Under the pieces are notes generated by a model, which saw nothing but the letters and a program-made list of their open reading frames with translations, did not search any database and was not told where the DNA came from. Both the position numbers and the translations under genes were made by a program. A DNA stretch of 64,000 nucleotides from Cryptomeria japonica (lineage: Eukaryota > Streptophyta > Pinopsida > Cupressales > Cupressaceae), in contig NC_081413.1 in assembly GCF_030272615.1 (NCBI RefSeq), positions 559,277,945 to 559,341,944 on the forward strand, given 5' to 3'. Below, piece by piece: positions 25,825 through 38,326 of the stretch. Each line of letters begins with the position of its first letter. Within the stretch, counting starts at the first letter, position 1.

Positions 25825-27077
25825 TGATGAGCTGAGATATTAGCTCCTTTTATTCCTAGAACTCATAAATTTTAATCATGTTTTACTTTGTATAATGGGA
25901 TGGTAATGATGTATTAAAGTTTTACTATATGCATTTCAGATGTTAACTGAACCCATTAAATCATGTTTTGTCTTTGCCAGTTATTCCTGTTGCCTTACAG
26001 ATTGTCATAGGCGATATCATGTGTGAAATAAATAAGTGCTATGATTAATTAAAATAGATATGTATATTCTTGTATGTTCTCTCTTTTCAATTGCAGGAAT
26101 AAATGAGATGCTGCGGAGAAGGTTGTCTTGTCACATCGAGAAGGCAGTTTGAGATATTCAAGGGGCGACTGAAAGTTCAAATCAGCGAAGAGGATAATGA
26201 GTGTGAGGAACGACAGAGGAGTAGCAGGGCACGCAAGACTCATTTATGTCTGAATTTAGTGGGCTTAAATCTTGTAATACCGCCACACTATATTCTTAGT
26301 TGTGGTTTGGTGTAGATCCGTGTTTTTAGTTGCTTAAATTCAACTGTTTTCCTTCATGAATGTTATCCGCCTCTTCTCATCGATGTGATCTTAATTGTAG
26401 GAAGTTGTTGTCATTTTCTTTTAAATAAGTGTCTATGCCTCTTCTCTGAGGTTAGAAAGAAAGAGAGGGACAAAGAGAAGAAGATTTAGAAATAAAGTTG
26501 CAGAGTGTTTTAGTATTCTTTCATTCTGAATGATGTATCAACTTTTGAAAAGCAATGAATAAAGTTATGTTATTCTGAGCACTTAGAGTTATTTTGGAAG
26601 CCTGGATACACTCATCCAAGGGGGCCCATAGTGAGTGATCCCATGCCTTTGTAAGTTTAGTTTTCCTTTTCTGCTGCAGTAGATGTCCTGGCATTGACTC
26701 TTCCTGCAGCCACTGGAAACAAATCCATTGATTGTTCCTGCAGCCAAAGTAAATAGAGTAATTCCTATTTGATAGCTTTGGGCTTAGTTAGAATTTCTTT
26801 AAGTGAGTTTTATGTTAATGTAGAGTTTTCCTATAGCCATTCAGTTGTTTTCATTCTTTCTTGCTTATCCTAAATAGATTTTAGTTGCTACAGTAATGCA
26901 GGATAGCTATTGCAGGAACTTAGTGCATATATAATGCAGACCCATTTCAAGTAATACATCCCTGGGTTGACAATCAAATGAACTTCAATTATGGAGATAG
27001 TAACTTCACAAAGTGAATGTCCAAACTTCGGGTTGAGACTTTAACTATAGTTATTATTCCTATTGGTGGAGCGAACA
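25825..27077 (+). repeat. 3' LTR
   Basis: Starts TGATGAGC and ends GGAGCGAACA. Collinear with 11594-12836 apart from indels: it lacks about 20 bp near 25990 and has an extra TTCCTGCAGCCA unit near 26700. AATAAA is at 26566-26571. Confidence 0.93.
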
Positions 27078-27082
27078 GTATC

Positions 27083-29685
27083 CATTTTAAAATAGACCCA
27101 AAATCATGAATTATTAAAATCCTTCATGGCGTAAGAGAAGACTAAATCATATCATCATATCCTTATCTACCACCTAGATACTCTGCACCATCTACTCTTA
27201 TTAACTAGATACTTTACACCATCTACTCTTGTTGACTTGTCATATATTTACATATTTATATCTCTCTTATATTTAAGCTATGAAGAAGTTTATTCATGCA
27301 AACTAAAGAGATTACTTAGAGGAAATGTTACATGATATTAGATGTTAGATCAAACTCTTTAATCAAAAGCCAACTAAAATGGACAAATAATATTATAACA
27401 CATTAATTTAGTGAAATGTGCATATTATTCTAGAATGTCAGAGCAATTTCTAATGTAGCATTATTATTAGATTATTATTTGTAGGCCTTGATATCTTCTA
27501 GGAGGTGTTCAAATAAGGTGTTTTGTAGACATTTTGTGCTTCAAGTTTAAATAATAATTAAAATGAAGGAAAATATTTGGACCCAAATTGTATTTTAGAT
27601 TTGAAATTTGAAATTTTCTTTTGAAATTATAAAAATGAACTTATAGTCTATTTGGCTCGTTATTTGAATCTCACGCGCACAGGAGCAGAGAGTTGGGGCT
27701 ACGATGCACTAGAATGCATAATCCAGTTCTGTAAGCTATCCCAACAAAACCCCATTTGCATAATGACTGCAAGGATCAATTGAAACACCAAGTCGCCCAC
27801 AAAGCATCCAACCAACCAGAAATTGAAAAGTGGAGGGAGAAAGCGGACGAACAATTGCAAGTGGCAACAAATCCATTGTAAGTGTTGCATTCTATATTTT
27901 GGTCAACTCCCATTAATCTTCAAACCACTATAAAATCCTTCCAAATTACTAAACATGGTTGAAATGGTAGTGTGATTTTTTACATTGAGTGGGTAGGGCT
28001 TATTGGGGCAGAAAATTATGTTTTTTGCAAAACCTACAACAAGTGTTGTGCCTTATGAACCATTCATCATGCAACCTTTTAGCTCATCAATTAAATAACT
28101 TGATTACATAGAGATTACAAGATCCAAAATAAAAACACCTTGACTAATATTTCCCAACTATGGACAATAGGAGATTTACAACAAAATATACAAAGTATGA
28201 ACAAGGGGCAACAAAATTGTAGTAGGGAGACAACTAATATCAAACCTAATTCAACATCCTCTCAAGTTCTGCTCATGCAACAATGCTGGACTCTTGAGAT
28301 GAGGAATCATCCATTGGAAGAGGGAATGCAAAATGTGTTCCATGCAGATCTAACAAAGTGTTCTCCCTAAGAACCCAGACTACATAAGCCTTTTCCATTG
28401 CTACTGTAGCCAGGGGCTCAATAATTTGGAGGGCGTGTTGTTAGAGCCATTGAAGGAAGGGTTGTGGAGAAGTATATCCAAACCCATATATGAAGGATAG
28501 AAAAATTGAACATGGCACTAAATCAAAAAGAAAGAAATCCTTATTCAAGAAACCACCCCACCAGATATCTCTAGCAAAAATATCATATTTGTTTAATTGT
28601 AAATTGAGCTCTTCCCAAGTGAAAAGAAAGGAGTGAACAAAGGCCCCAATTATTAGCCTGGTATAGTCTTTTGAAAGTGTGAGATCCATAACCATCGAAG
28701 CCAGCCTTGAAGCCATCATGCTTGGAGTAGCCATTGGATGTGCCATAATCCATTCTTCACCTATGACTATCCTCAAAGCCCATTCAACACTTCCACACGG
28801 TATTGCAAATGTGTTAAACATTCTCAGTGGATGGACATTTGCATAATGACCCAAGTTCTACATTCTCCTGCGAAGCTATATTCTTGATGCCATAATAAGT
28901 GTTTATGAAGGTAGACCACTCAAAATTGTAGAACATTGTTTGTAATGAAGACCCCAGAGCTAGAACACTGCGCATAGATGAATTTAACCTTTCCACATTG
29001 TAAAAAGCTTTTGGAATACACATATATAAAATTACACAACCGGTGAGGAAGGACATTGGAATTCTAGTAACTTGCGTGGAGTACCTTTCTACTCAAGTGG
29101 AGTAGCTTTGTATAAAGTCCTTACTCTATCCTCGACTTCCACATTGGTAGCCTTTGCTTGCATTGAATTGAATGCTGAAATAATTTTCATAATGTCATAC
29201 ATTAGAATCCCCATTGTAAAGGATATGGATTATTTTTCAAATCCTTCATCACTTTTGAATAGACTATTGCCCTGGTCCCTGATTCTCCACGTGTCTTCCT
29301 ATCTCTGGCCCAATGTTATGAATTGATGCCTCTGTGAAAAAAATGCTCTTTAATTTTCATTTTTGAACATTGCGAGATGTTATTCTAAACATGTGGTCTG
29401 ACTAATTTGAGTCGGTTGTATACCTCGTATACAAGCCATTATTTCCAACTACATCATTGCACCAAATACTTTGCATCCACCTGAAGTGGCATTCCAAGTC
29501 ATGGGAGTACGTTTTCAGTTGTGTCCTATCTCATAAGCCCAACCTACCATATATTTATCCATACAATGATTAATCAATAAGAAACCTATTTTTGGATAAT
29601 ACATTTACATCTTGTCTCACTGATTAATTGCACAGAAGGTCTTTCTAGTGATCAATAACAATAAAATATATTAGTAAAATGATAC
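27083..29685. other. Mostly noncoding, one unassigned ORF
   Basis: Left flank of RNase H scraps. A 137-codon frame on the minus strand (28854-28441, start MGHYANVHPLRMF) and an adjoining one in another frame (29056-28814) overlap by 41 bp, which would fit one broken gene, but I recognise no motif and the composition is hydrophobic and undistinguished. No TIR, LTR or tandem repeat is seen in the remainder. Confidence 0.4.
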
Positions 29686-30117
29686 TTAAACTTTGTTGAA
29701 ATCGCTCTCCAAGTGCTCCATTAGAATTGTTTCTTCGTGGAGTTCCCTTGATGAAAGAGTAATCTTTTTCTCTTCTTGTTCACATCCCCTATCTGCCAAA
29801 ATGTCTACCATCCTATTGGCTTCTCTATAGCAATGCATATTCTGATATGAATCTAGACAAGAGAGTGAGAGCAACTCTCTTGCTTCCTGAATGATATAAT
29901 CTAATTACTAGTTGGGGGTTTGAGACTTTATCAAAGCTATGATAATGATATGAGAATCCCCTTCAATTATAAGATTCTTGACCTTATTTTTAATTGCTAA
30001 TTTAACACCAAATTGTAGAGCCCTTACTTTTTCTAGGTTGTTGGTTCCATTTGGTATCCTCCCATATCCTTCTACCACCACACGATCTTTTGGATCTTGA
30101 ATGACACAAGATGACAT
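29686..30117 (-). pseudogene. RNase H-like fragment (plant retroelement type)
   Basis: Two pieces in succession: GYGRIPNGTNNLEKVRALQFG, then NLIIEGDSHIIIIALIKS (second catalytic Asp in EGDS), and after a stop MHCYREANRMVDILADRGC, the H-REANxxAD-LA signature. This is the RVT_3-type RNase H found at the C-terminus of plant non-LTR retroelements and in stand-alone copies. The first Asp region upstream is not visible. The start is truncated and a stop sits at 29908. Confidence 0.75.
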
Positions 30118-30624
30118 ACGTCAACTTTATCAATGCCTTTTGAAATCAAATCAAAGTCCATGAAAAATAATTGGCCAAGTTGAAGGGTGAGGAAAACTAA
30201 GTCCATCTTTCGGGAAACCTCTACTAAGTCCATGATCTCTTGTAGATGCTCTTTGTCACCTTATAGTTATGCTCGCCCACATCTTGATGGACCATTAAAA
30301 ACCTCAAGTAATTTTCAGTAACTATCTCTTTCATTCGATGGAGTGCAGGTACCACCAAATAGGTATTTGTCAAATCTGTCTTCCTCTAGCAAGGGAAATT
30401 CAGGAAGAGAATATGAAAGGGAGACATGTAGTAGGTCTATAAGAGGGAGATCAGCTAGAGGTGAAAATATCAGAAGAAAATTTTGTAAACGCATGGAATT
30501 TTTTCTTGTTGAAGGGGGGTCATGTTCTTATGATGATGAGAGCATAGGCGACAACAAGGTACCCTTGAGGTACAAACATCTACGAAAACAATGGGTATCC
30601 AAGGAAATTCCTCCAATAAACATT

Positions 30625-31085
30625 GATTTTTGTGTCAATGAGAAGATATATCGCATAACACCATCGTCATTACATGGTTTGGGCCTATTTTGCATGGACA
30701 ACATAAAGGTATTTTACGACAAAGTTACTAAATTGATGGAGTATGTCAGACCCAATTAAAGTTCCAAAGATTGGATGTAGCTAGTTAGATATACATGGAG
30801 TATGCATAGGTATGCACTGTCAGCAAATTATATACAGCTAAAAGATGGGGATCAAAATAAAGGAGTGGCTATGTACATTGACGGAAGGCCAAAAGAATTA
30901 GGGAATATTGCAGGGTTTATAAATAGTACATGACCTGAGTCAACAAATAACCAACCCAATTACATTTTCGAGGCACACGAGGGAAACCGTGTATTTGTAT
31001 GTGCAATAAAATCAATAAATGCAGGGGAAGAGTTGATAATTGATTACAATTTGAATCCCATAGATACAAGCACAGTTACTATGGG
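30625..31085 (+). other. SET domain region of the preceding gene
   Basis: SET domains transfer methyl groups from S-adenosylmethionine to lysine. Visible blocks: SSLHGLGLFCMDNIKV (the G-x-G-L-F entry), NIAGFINST with a stop where a residue should be, NNQPNYIFEAHEG (in place of the NHS..PN block) and INAGEELIIDYNL, matching the GEELxxDY end. In-frame stops at 30757, 30778 and 30931 lie within one otherwise continuous frame. The classical NH[S/C] is altered, so activity would be doubtful even before decay. Confidence 0.7.
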
Positions 31086-33373
31086 GGTGGTACATACTAT
31101 ATATCATTTTACCCAACCTCCAATTAATGACTCCAATATACCATTTTATTATTATGTTATTTTTCGTAGGTCTATTGGTTTCATTTCGTTAATATTTTTT
31201 TATATTTATTTTTTGTCACAACGGGACATTGATTGTACGAGGAAGGATCCGACCCAGAGCACAGATCACAATGCATATTCAAGCACTTCTACCCGACAGG
31301 TTTACCTCATTGTTTCGTGTTACTATCTCCTATTAGGACTACCAATTCCTTGCTTTCATTTCCTGATCACATTCTGATTTTGATCACAATCTTTCATAGA
31401 GAAAACACAATTGGGAGTGAATCCTATTGTCTTGGAGCCTTCAAGGCTTTCATACTACAACTCAATTCACACTCAATGATAATGTTAATTTCGATAATAA
31501 TTTTAATATTCTTCTCGCAGACAGATGATCGGGGAAAGGCACAAGCAGTAGAGGAGGGCATCCATAGGGAGTTGCAGTCACTATTATGCGATGATGACAT
31601 CGCATATTCCGCAAACCCTTTGGATATGATAAGGAAGACCCCAAAAAAATGCAATGAAGAAATATTTCAATTATTATTCATAGTGCCTCAAATAGATGAG
31701 ATAAGAGAAAGGGTTGAAAATTTTGACTGAGAGAGCACGAAACTTGTAGGTAAGTTGTCACGAGATCTTTAATTATAGTATACGTTCATTCATGGTTTTA
31801 TATTTTGTACTCTTTTATATCATGAACTAAAATATGATTTGTTTTTATAGGAATTTTGTGCGTCCTCATGATGATGTTGGCCATGATAAGGGTACTGCAG
31901 GTGCTACCCGGGGAGTAGGGGTTGGTTCAAGTGTCGATCTTGATCTTCTTGTGCATTCACCACATCATCTGACCCCATCATCCATTCCTATATTGTCACC
32001 TCAAATGTCAACAACACATAGCATGTAGGCATCGCGTACTACACTCTTTCGCAATGAACAAATGCCAGAACATGTGTTAGGACATGTACTTGGGGATGTA
32101 GAGGCCACTAGTACTGGTGATATTTTAGCAGCATTTCCTGGATCTTCCCGTATTACTAGTACTGGAACATTGTCGGTCACATTTGTGGTGACTGAGGATT
32201 TTGTTTGCATAAAGATAGAGAAGGTCCCATGTAATTTAAAATGTTTTAAATATTATGATATATAATCCATTTGAAATTTACTTATTGATCACTCTTTTTA
32301 GACTAATGATCCCATGATCTTTTTGCAGGATCTAAATGGTATTACATTGGAGATCTTTGGGCCCACTATATGTACACGATGGAATGCCTAAAATCAAGAT
32401 TTAAAAGATGAGCTCATTAACCGTTTAGTTATGTTATTCAATAATAACACATTCAGCTGAACCAAGGTCCTTAAGAAAGATGGTACATATCTAAAGTATG
32501 TGAGGAACCAATACAAGTCACATTTAGAGAAGAACAAAAAGTATGAGTGTCCCCCATGATTCTGAAGAGGGAGTGGAAGGATCTAGTGTCAGATGGAAAG
32601 GAGAAGGCTGGAAAGAAATAAGGAAAGACACCATCGAGCCAAGGAAGGTATGTGATACTATCAACAATGTAATTATATACTGATCACTCATTCTTTTTAT
32701 ATAATCTAATATATTTCAAAAATTTCATAGGCTTTCTGACACATCGAAGGCAAAAAAAGCAAGAGTAGAAAAACATGAGCAACACAAACTTGGCTTTGGT
32801 GGCTATATGAAATTAGCTGCATGAATTGTAATTATCAATAAATGAATTATAGCATCCAAATAATAAATTGCAAATAATTTTGGTTTTTTCACACCATATA
32901 AGCAAAATTCATGACCTTATGCAAAAATGCAGGGCTTTGAATTCAAGAGAGTGCCCACAGAAGACGACCTAAAGATTGCCTTCCATCAAGGCTATGGAGT
33001 CGTGGTTGAACGCTTAAGACTCTTGACAGGGCAAACACAAGCTTCCATTGCATCTGACACACATGTAAATAAACTCAATGAAGTTGATTTAAAATTGAAT
33101 ACTTGTGCAATCTATTCAATATTAATTTCTACCATAAAGTAATTATGTGCCTATTTGTTTTAAACATGAAAGAAATGATAATACTGTACATGACATTGGA
33201 ATGCAGCCTGGTGAGGGTGGAGCACAACCTGTAGATGACGGTCATGGCCTTATGCATCTTGGTACTGTATGTATTCATGTACTATACAAAACGCATTGTG
33301 AATTAATAAAATTAAAAATCTTTAATTGCAATTGGTGTATTAATTAATGCAACCTATCATGTTTCAACTTTAG

Positions 33374-33776
33374 AGCATGTAGAGTGTGATCAACATGTTG
33401 AGCATGATCAGGCTAGACAAGATCAAGAACATGATGTGGCCCCATCAGGTAAAGACGACAACTCTAATGTTATTTTAAACATTTTAAATTGAAATTGGTG
33501 TATTAATTAATGTAACCTTTCCTGTTTGAACTCCAGAGGATTTAGAGGGTTTTCAACATGTTGAGCATGAGGATATAAGACAAGATCAGGAACATGATGT
33601 GGCCCCATCAGGTAAATAGCACCACTCTAATGTTATTTTAAACATTTATTTATTGTAATTGGTGTATTAATTAATGTAACCTTTTTGTGTTTCAACTCCA
33701 GAGGATTTAGAGGGTGTTTAACAAGTTGAGCGTGAGGATATAAGACAAGATCAGGAACATGATGTGGCCCCATCAG
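33374..33776 (+). repeat. Triplicated 75-bp exon with intron
   Basis: Three exons, 33374-33448, 33537-33611 and 33702-33776, each exactly 75 bp, are flanked by AG before and GTAAA after. The whole exon-plus-intron unit repeats with a period of about 163-165 bp. Each encodes 25 residues of one acidic module (for example QHVEHEDIRQDQEHDVAPS), in phase 1 at both ends so that duplication keeps the frame. The third copy has a TAA in place of a Gln codon. Confidence 0.85.
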
Positions 33777-34077
33777 GTAAAGAGCACCACTCTAGTGTTC
33801 TTTTAATTAATGAAATACTTGTATCAATAATAATTAAACATATCAATTTAACATTTCTTTGTTATTGCAGTAGACCCCCCCTTGTAACAGCCTCCACGTC
33901 GCGAGTACACGACTAGGAATACATTAAGATCATGAGCAGGGGGCATAACAATGGAAGGGGGGACAAATGATTTAGAAAATGATGTTCCACTTCATCTCTA
34001 TTTAGCTTAAAAAAAAAAGTGATTGTAATCATATTATGACAACTTGCATATTTTTGATAATATGTAAAAACTGAAAC

Positions 34078-34232
34078 AATGAATGTTATATGTTAATGAA
34101 TGAATGTGAATATGTTAATGAATGAATGTTATATGTTATTAATGGATAAATGAATGAGTGTTATATGTTATTAATGGATGAATGAATGAATGTTATATGT
34201 TATTAATGGATGAATGAATGATTAATGTTATA
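34078..34232. repeat. Tandem repeat, unit about 34-37 bp
   Basis: Four to five copies of GAATGTTATATGTTATTAATG plus GATGAATGAAT, slightly diverged. Confidence 0.85.
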
Positions 34233-34960
34233 TGATCGGGTATGGGGAATTGAGAGTGATGTGAAGGGGAGTTGGGAATGAACCCCATTTGTTATGACTA
34301 TCCTAAGTATTTGTGACTATTACAGGAAGACACTGTTGTTATTGTAGAAATTTGTGGGGTTAATTCCAAGCAAAGATTAACAAGCAAAGACCTTGACGTA
34401 GAAAGCATTATTTTCCTTTCTCTGCATTTGTGTGCCTTTTTGTGAAGAAGTTCAAAGGATGTTTTGATTTTCATTAAGGACCTCTGTCATAATAAAATAG
34501 TTTTGAATGTCAAACTTAGAGAATATACAGTGAGTAACAACTCATAGGGCATTATTTTCTATATAGACCAAAGGTATATGGGACTGTTAAAGCATAAAAA
34601 CTTGTGAAGGCATATCATCTACACAAAATATTCATAAAAAAAGGACAAAGTTTCAAAGCAAATGTAGTAACCTAGACCAAAAGAAGTTATTGTAGGTTGT
34701 GACAGTCATAGGAGCTCCGAATCAAGCCTTAACAAGATAGTGCTAGATATACTTATGATAGGAAGACAATGAGGTTAAAGGTATTAATAAAGCTTGAGGT
34801 CAAATGTCACTTCATTTCCTAAGCATGAGGATACAGAGGTAAGATGAGTGAGAAATAAGGCATGGTTGTAGGTCAACAAAAGAATACAAAGCCTCTTCAA
34901 TTGATGATAGAGCATAGAACAACAATATATCTCATTGTGTAAGGAATGGTCTTTTGATTG
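34233..34960. other. Noncoding stretch
   Basis: No ORF, repeat or element end recognised; ordinary AT-rich sequence between the SET-type gene and an RNase H scrap. Confidence 0.5.
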
Positions 34961-34986
34961 TTTTTAATTGACACATTCAATATATT

Positions 34987-35199
34987 TTGACACAAGTTTG
35001 GGTTCTCTTGGATTCCTTTGAATCATACAGTATCTCACACACATACAAAGAAGGAAATAGGTTAGCTGACAACATAGCAAATATGGGGTGCAATAACATA
35101 GAAGTAGGCTCAACAATTGATGGCGTTGACTTAAAACTATTTCCTCACTTGGAAGACATTGTGAAGGAGGAATTGTGTTTAACAAAGTCAAGAAACTAA
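34987..35199 (+). pseudogene. RNase H C-terminal fragment
   Basis: Seventy codons reading SYSISHTYKEGNRLADNIAN, the H-x-xKEGNxxAD-xAN signature of RVT_3-type RNase H, followed by MGCNN. Only the last third of the domain is present. It is similar in kind to the minus-strand fragment at 29686-30117 but not a recent copy of it. Confidence 0.65.
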
Positions 35200-35639
35200 C
35201 AAGCGATATATCTTATGAATGCTAGCAAACTTTATCATAAATGTTGCTCTCACGGGAATGACAACTATCAAGGATGATCATCATTGTATTACAAGATTTA
35301 AATCTTGCATTCTTTTTATTGCTAATAATAGCAATTATAATCGGCAGGGGGAAAAGATGTACGTGTACTTATAGTCATCAAACTTCTAAGAATACATGTT
35401 TTATATGCCTTGTTTCAAATGCAACAAATTTTATCTTCTTTAGACGAAGGCAAAATTAAAACAACTCATTGGTGCTTAGGTTGTCGTTTCGCACATATGG
35501 AGTATATGCCATGCAACTACAGGGTGAGTGTTTCAGTTTAACACTGGGAAATGCCTTTCACAGACCATATTTCAGATGAAATCCTAGGGCAAGTGTTTAA
35601 AGTTCACAATTCTCAAGTCAGGAAATGTGTGAAGTGACT

Positions 35640-36330
35640 AATTGGGGAAGAAATTCTATTCCCACAGGCAAGAAGAATCATTTTCCCTCCTCAGTTGCTT
35701 TCTATCTTTTTTATCAAATGCCCTAGATTTGCTTCAATCGTTTGATTCTCTTGAGCTAATTGAAAGTAGGGTTGTAAGAGAAGAATTCATCCCTAGTAAC
35801 AAATTATTGCATGTGGTCCAACATTATGATCTTTGGAGAGGGCAAGCACATATTGGGGGTCTTTTTCCCTGCCATTTTCTCCTCAATCGTCATGCTTATA
35901 TCTCAGTGTATGACAATATTAAACATACTTTGGAAATGTAGAGTATTAGGTTCATTCAACAAGCATTCGATAGACACAATAGGGTCATTGGACAAGATAT
36001 GATAGAAAGAGTTTAAAAAAAAGTCAATTCTCTCTTATTCTTGTTACGCCATGATAATGCAGACTCTGCCCTTGCTCAATGTAATCTGGCTGCTCACAAT
36101 CCTCCTCTCAGGATAATGTTTCTCCATCCCAAGGTGCTCAAGGTCCTCATGCTCATGACAACATTCAACCTCCAATCTTTGACCTGAACAACCCTCCAAG
36201 AACGGGGAATATTGATGATTTACAAACAGCCAGCAACTTAGAAATGTCACCTACACAACAAGTTGGGTTCCCTCAAGAGCAGTAGGATGAAAATGAAGTT
36301 GGCATGCAAGCCATGGAAGAATGAGGATAA
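35640..36330 (+). pseudogene. Possible coding debris, unassigned
   Basis: 36105-36290 reads in one frame as a Ser/Gln/Pro/Asn-rich protein end (QDNVSPSQGAQGPHAHDN, FDLNNPPRTGNIDDLQTAS). 35642-35941 is a separate frame with hydrophobic composition. Composition suggests former coding sequence, but no family is recognisable. Confidence 0.3.
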
Positions 36331-36571
36331 TTATGATGAATGATTATTTGTGCGGGTAATATGTGAAGACTATTTTGTGACCGCATCCTCTACAATTTTA
36401 TCTACTTCAACCATTTGATATACTGGCCATTTTGTTTTGTATAGAATCACTATGTGATTTTGGCCAATTGAACTATTTTGGTCATGTATGATCTTTGAAA
36501 CAAACTTTGTAATCTATTATATTATATTAATATATTCTATTATTATATTTTTGCAATAGCATTCATTTGAA

Positions 36572-36686
<115 letters not shown>

Positions 36687-36689
36687 AAA

Positions 36690-37235
36690 GCATTTTCGTC
36701 GTAATTTTGACGAACACATAGCAACGAACCCCTTAAATCAGTCGATGAAATTGTTGTATGCACGACCAAAAATTTGTCGTAAAGGCTTGCTACACATCAT
36801 CGAAATTGTGACAAACAACCACAAAATTTTGACGAGAGCGCTATATGCGTGATGACATTTTCATCGCAATGACATGCTCAATATCGTTGTAATTGCGATG
36901 ATATACTAAAAAACGTTTGACGAAGTCGTTGTATGCACGACAATGTTTACGTCATAATATACACTCTACATTGTCGAAATTGCGATGGACTTTTGGTACT
37001 TTTTGATGTTTGATAAGAGACATTTTGCAATTTGTCGCAAGGTGGACAAATTTTTCGTTGCTTTTCCAACGTAAACCGATCATATTTTTGGTGGCATTTT
37101 TCGACGGTTCTTTGTTGGGGTTTCAACGAATTACGACGCGTCAGAAAAACGACGAAATTTTTTTGGGCCTTTCGTCAAAAGTTTGTCAAAATTTCAACAA
37201 ACATTCGTCAGAAATTGGTGCCAAATATAGTAGTG
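36690..37235 (-). mobile_element. Right end of a CACTA (En/Spm) element
   Basis: Ends CCAAATATAGTAGTG, the reverse complement of CACTACTATATTTGG, a standard CACTA terminus. The 540 bp inside it is packed with short repeats of CGTCG, GACGAA and TGCACGAC in both orientations (for example near 36700, 36760, 36920, 37090 and 37130), the subterminal binding-site array used by CACTA transposition proteins. The likely 3-bp flank is TTA. No left end with a matching CACTACTAT was found upstream, so length and contents are not fixed. Confidence 0.75.
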
Positions 37236-38326
37236 TTAAAATGATAGTGCCTGTATGCAGTGAAAATAAATGATGAAAACAATAATATTGAAAGACTAAC
37301 AAAGATCCAACCATAAAACCGTAGCTTAACAATGAAAAGCATCTACCATACACAAATGAAGATACCTAAGATCATGCAAATCAACAAAATAAAGCAAGAT
37401 ATACCATTCACATGTCTAGTAGGGTTTCAATCTCCATTGATGTTGTTTGATATATTTGCTCTCAGATTTTGTGTGCACAAGAGCTCAACAAAGAATAGAA
37501 ATATGGTTAATAGCTTGATCACAAGAAGACTTTATTGCATAAGAGATTAGATTGCACTGATTAAGTGATTAGGGTTGATAATGAAGGACACATCCTCTTA
37601 TATAGAGAACATTGTAAGAAATGGAGGGATAAGATTAAGAGGTGTAAAGATAAATGGTCGGCTAGGATTAAAGGGTAGGTAGAGGAAAATAAATAAATGA
37701 TAAAGAGGGTAGTTAAGAGAAGAATGACATGTGTCATGGGTAGAAAAGGCCAATGAATTAATTACATAAATAAAGATTTATTTAATTAATAGAGGAAGTG
37801 GGATCAATTAAATAAATTTAGGAAAATGACAATTTAAATAAATAAAAGTTTATTTAAACTAGAAAAGGGCTAGAAGAGGATTAATGAATTAATTAATTAA
37901 ATAAAGATTTATTTAATTAATAGAAGACTTAGGATAAAATAATTAAAATAAATAAAATATTTATTTAATTAGACAAGACAATTTTAGGTGTGTACAGTGC
38001 CATGAAGTTCTATGTGGTTTTGATGGTCTTAATTTGGGCTTGGTGGCAGGGGCTCCACCCCCAACCCCACTTTGTACCATGACAAGATGTACGCCAAGGC
38101 ATTTCCCTTTGACCCCACAAAGGGTACTACCCCTTGACCTTGCTAGGGTCATTCCCCCCAAACCCCCATCACACTTATTTGATTTGCCAAGTACAATCCT
38201 GGAAATACAAATTCACAATGTACACTTCCAAGTTTGTTACAGGTCCTGCTTACAATATCACCATCAATCCAGAAAGTCTACCCTAATGTTAGGGTATGTG
38301 CACAAAGATGGTGGTCAGAAAAGTGG
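37236..38326. other. Noncoding spacer between elements
   Basis: AT-rich with (ATTTAATTA)-type words at 37750-37960, then a block with GGGGCTCCACCCCCAACCCC near 38050 of the sort seen in plant LTRs. No gene is seen. Confidence 0.45.

Larger units (their letters stand above)
11594..27077 (+). mobile_element. Ty3/gypsy LTR retrotransposon, Athila/Tat-like, with nested insertions
   Basis: A full-length copy-and-paste element. LTRs of about 1.25 kb begin TGATGAGCTGAGATA and end GAGC[A/G]AACA, giving TG...CA termini. The 5-bp flanks are CTATC (11589-11593) and GTATC (27078-27082), a target duplication with one change. Order: LTR, PBS, gag, protease, RT, RNase H, integrase, extra ORF, polypurine tract, LTR. 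Removing three insertions (15296-16820, 20208-21200, 22713-25287) leaves about 10.4 kb, a normal size for plant Athila/Tat elements. Every coding domain carries stops or frameshifts, so it is dead. By eye the LTRs differ at about 45-50 of the first 680 aligned sites, mostly transitions, plus indels, so the insertion is old. Confidence 0.93.
30349..34009 (+). pseudogene. SET-domain plus transposase-like multi-exon gene
   Basis: Exons are linked by GT-AG borders with matching phase. (1) 30349-31100: Arg/Ser-rich head, then a SET-like domain. (2) 31233-31320, small. (3) 31521-31750, helical, ending ERVENFD. (4) 31851-32220, Gly/His/Ser-rich. (5) 32329-32650: LKDELINRLVMLFNNNTFS, KVLKKDGTYLKYVRNQYKSH and PP, resembling the plant transposase family PF03004 (Transposase_24, TNPA/Ptta-like). 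(6) 32731-32825, Lys-rich. (7) 32933-33064 (GFEFKRVPTEDDLKIAFHQG). (8) 33207-33261. (9-11) three tandem 75-bp exons. (12) 33872-34009, ending NDVPLHLYLA. Stops in exons 1, 4, 5, 11 and 12. The lost first exon and a nearby CACTA right end (37235) suggest it came from a CACTA element; that is inference. Confidence 0.65.

Noticed and set aside
28441-29056. A gene made of two overlapping minus-strand frames
   Set aside because: No motif, hydrophobic bias and no homologue recognised; kept only as a note in the spacer entry.
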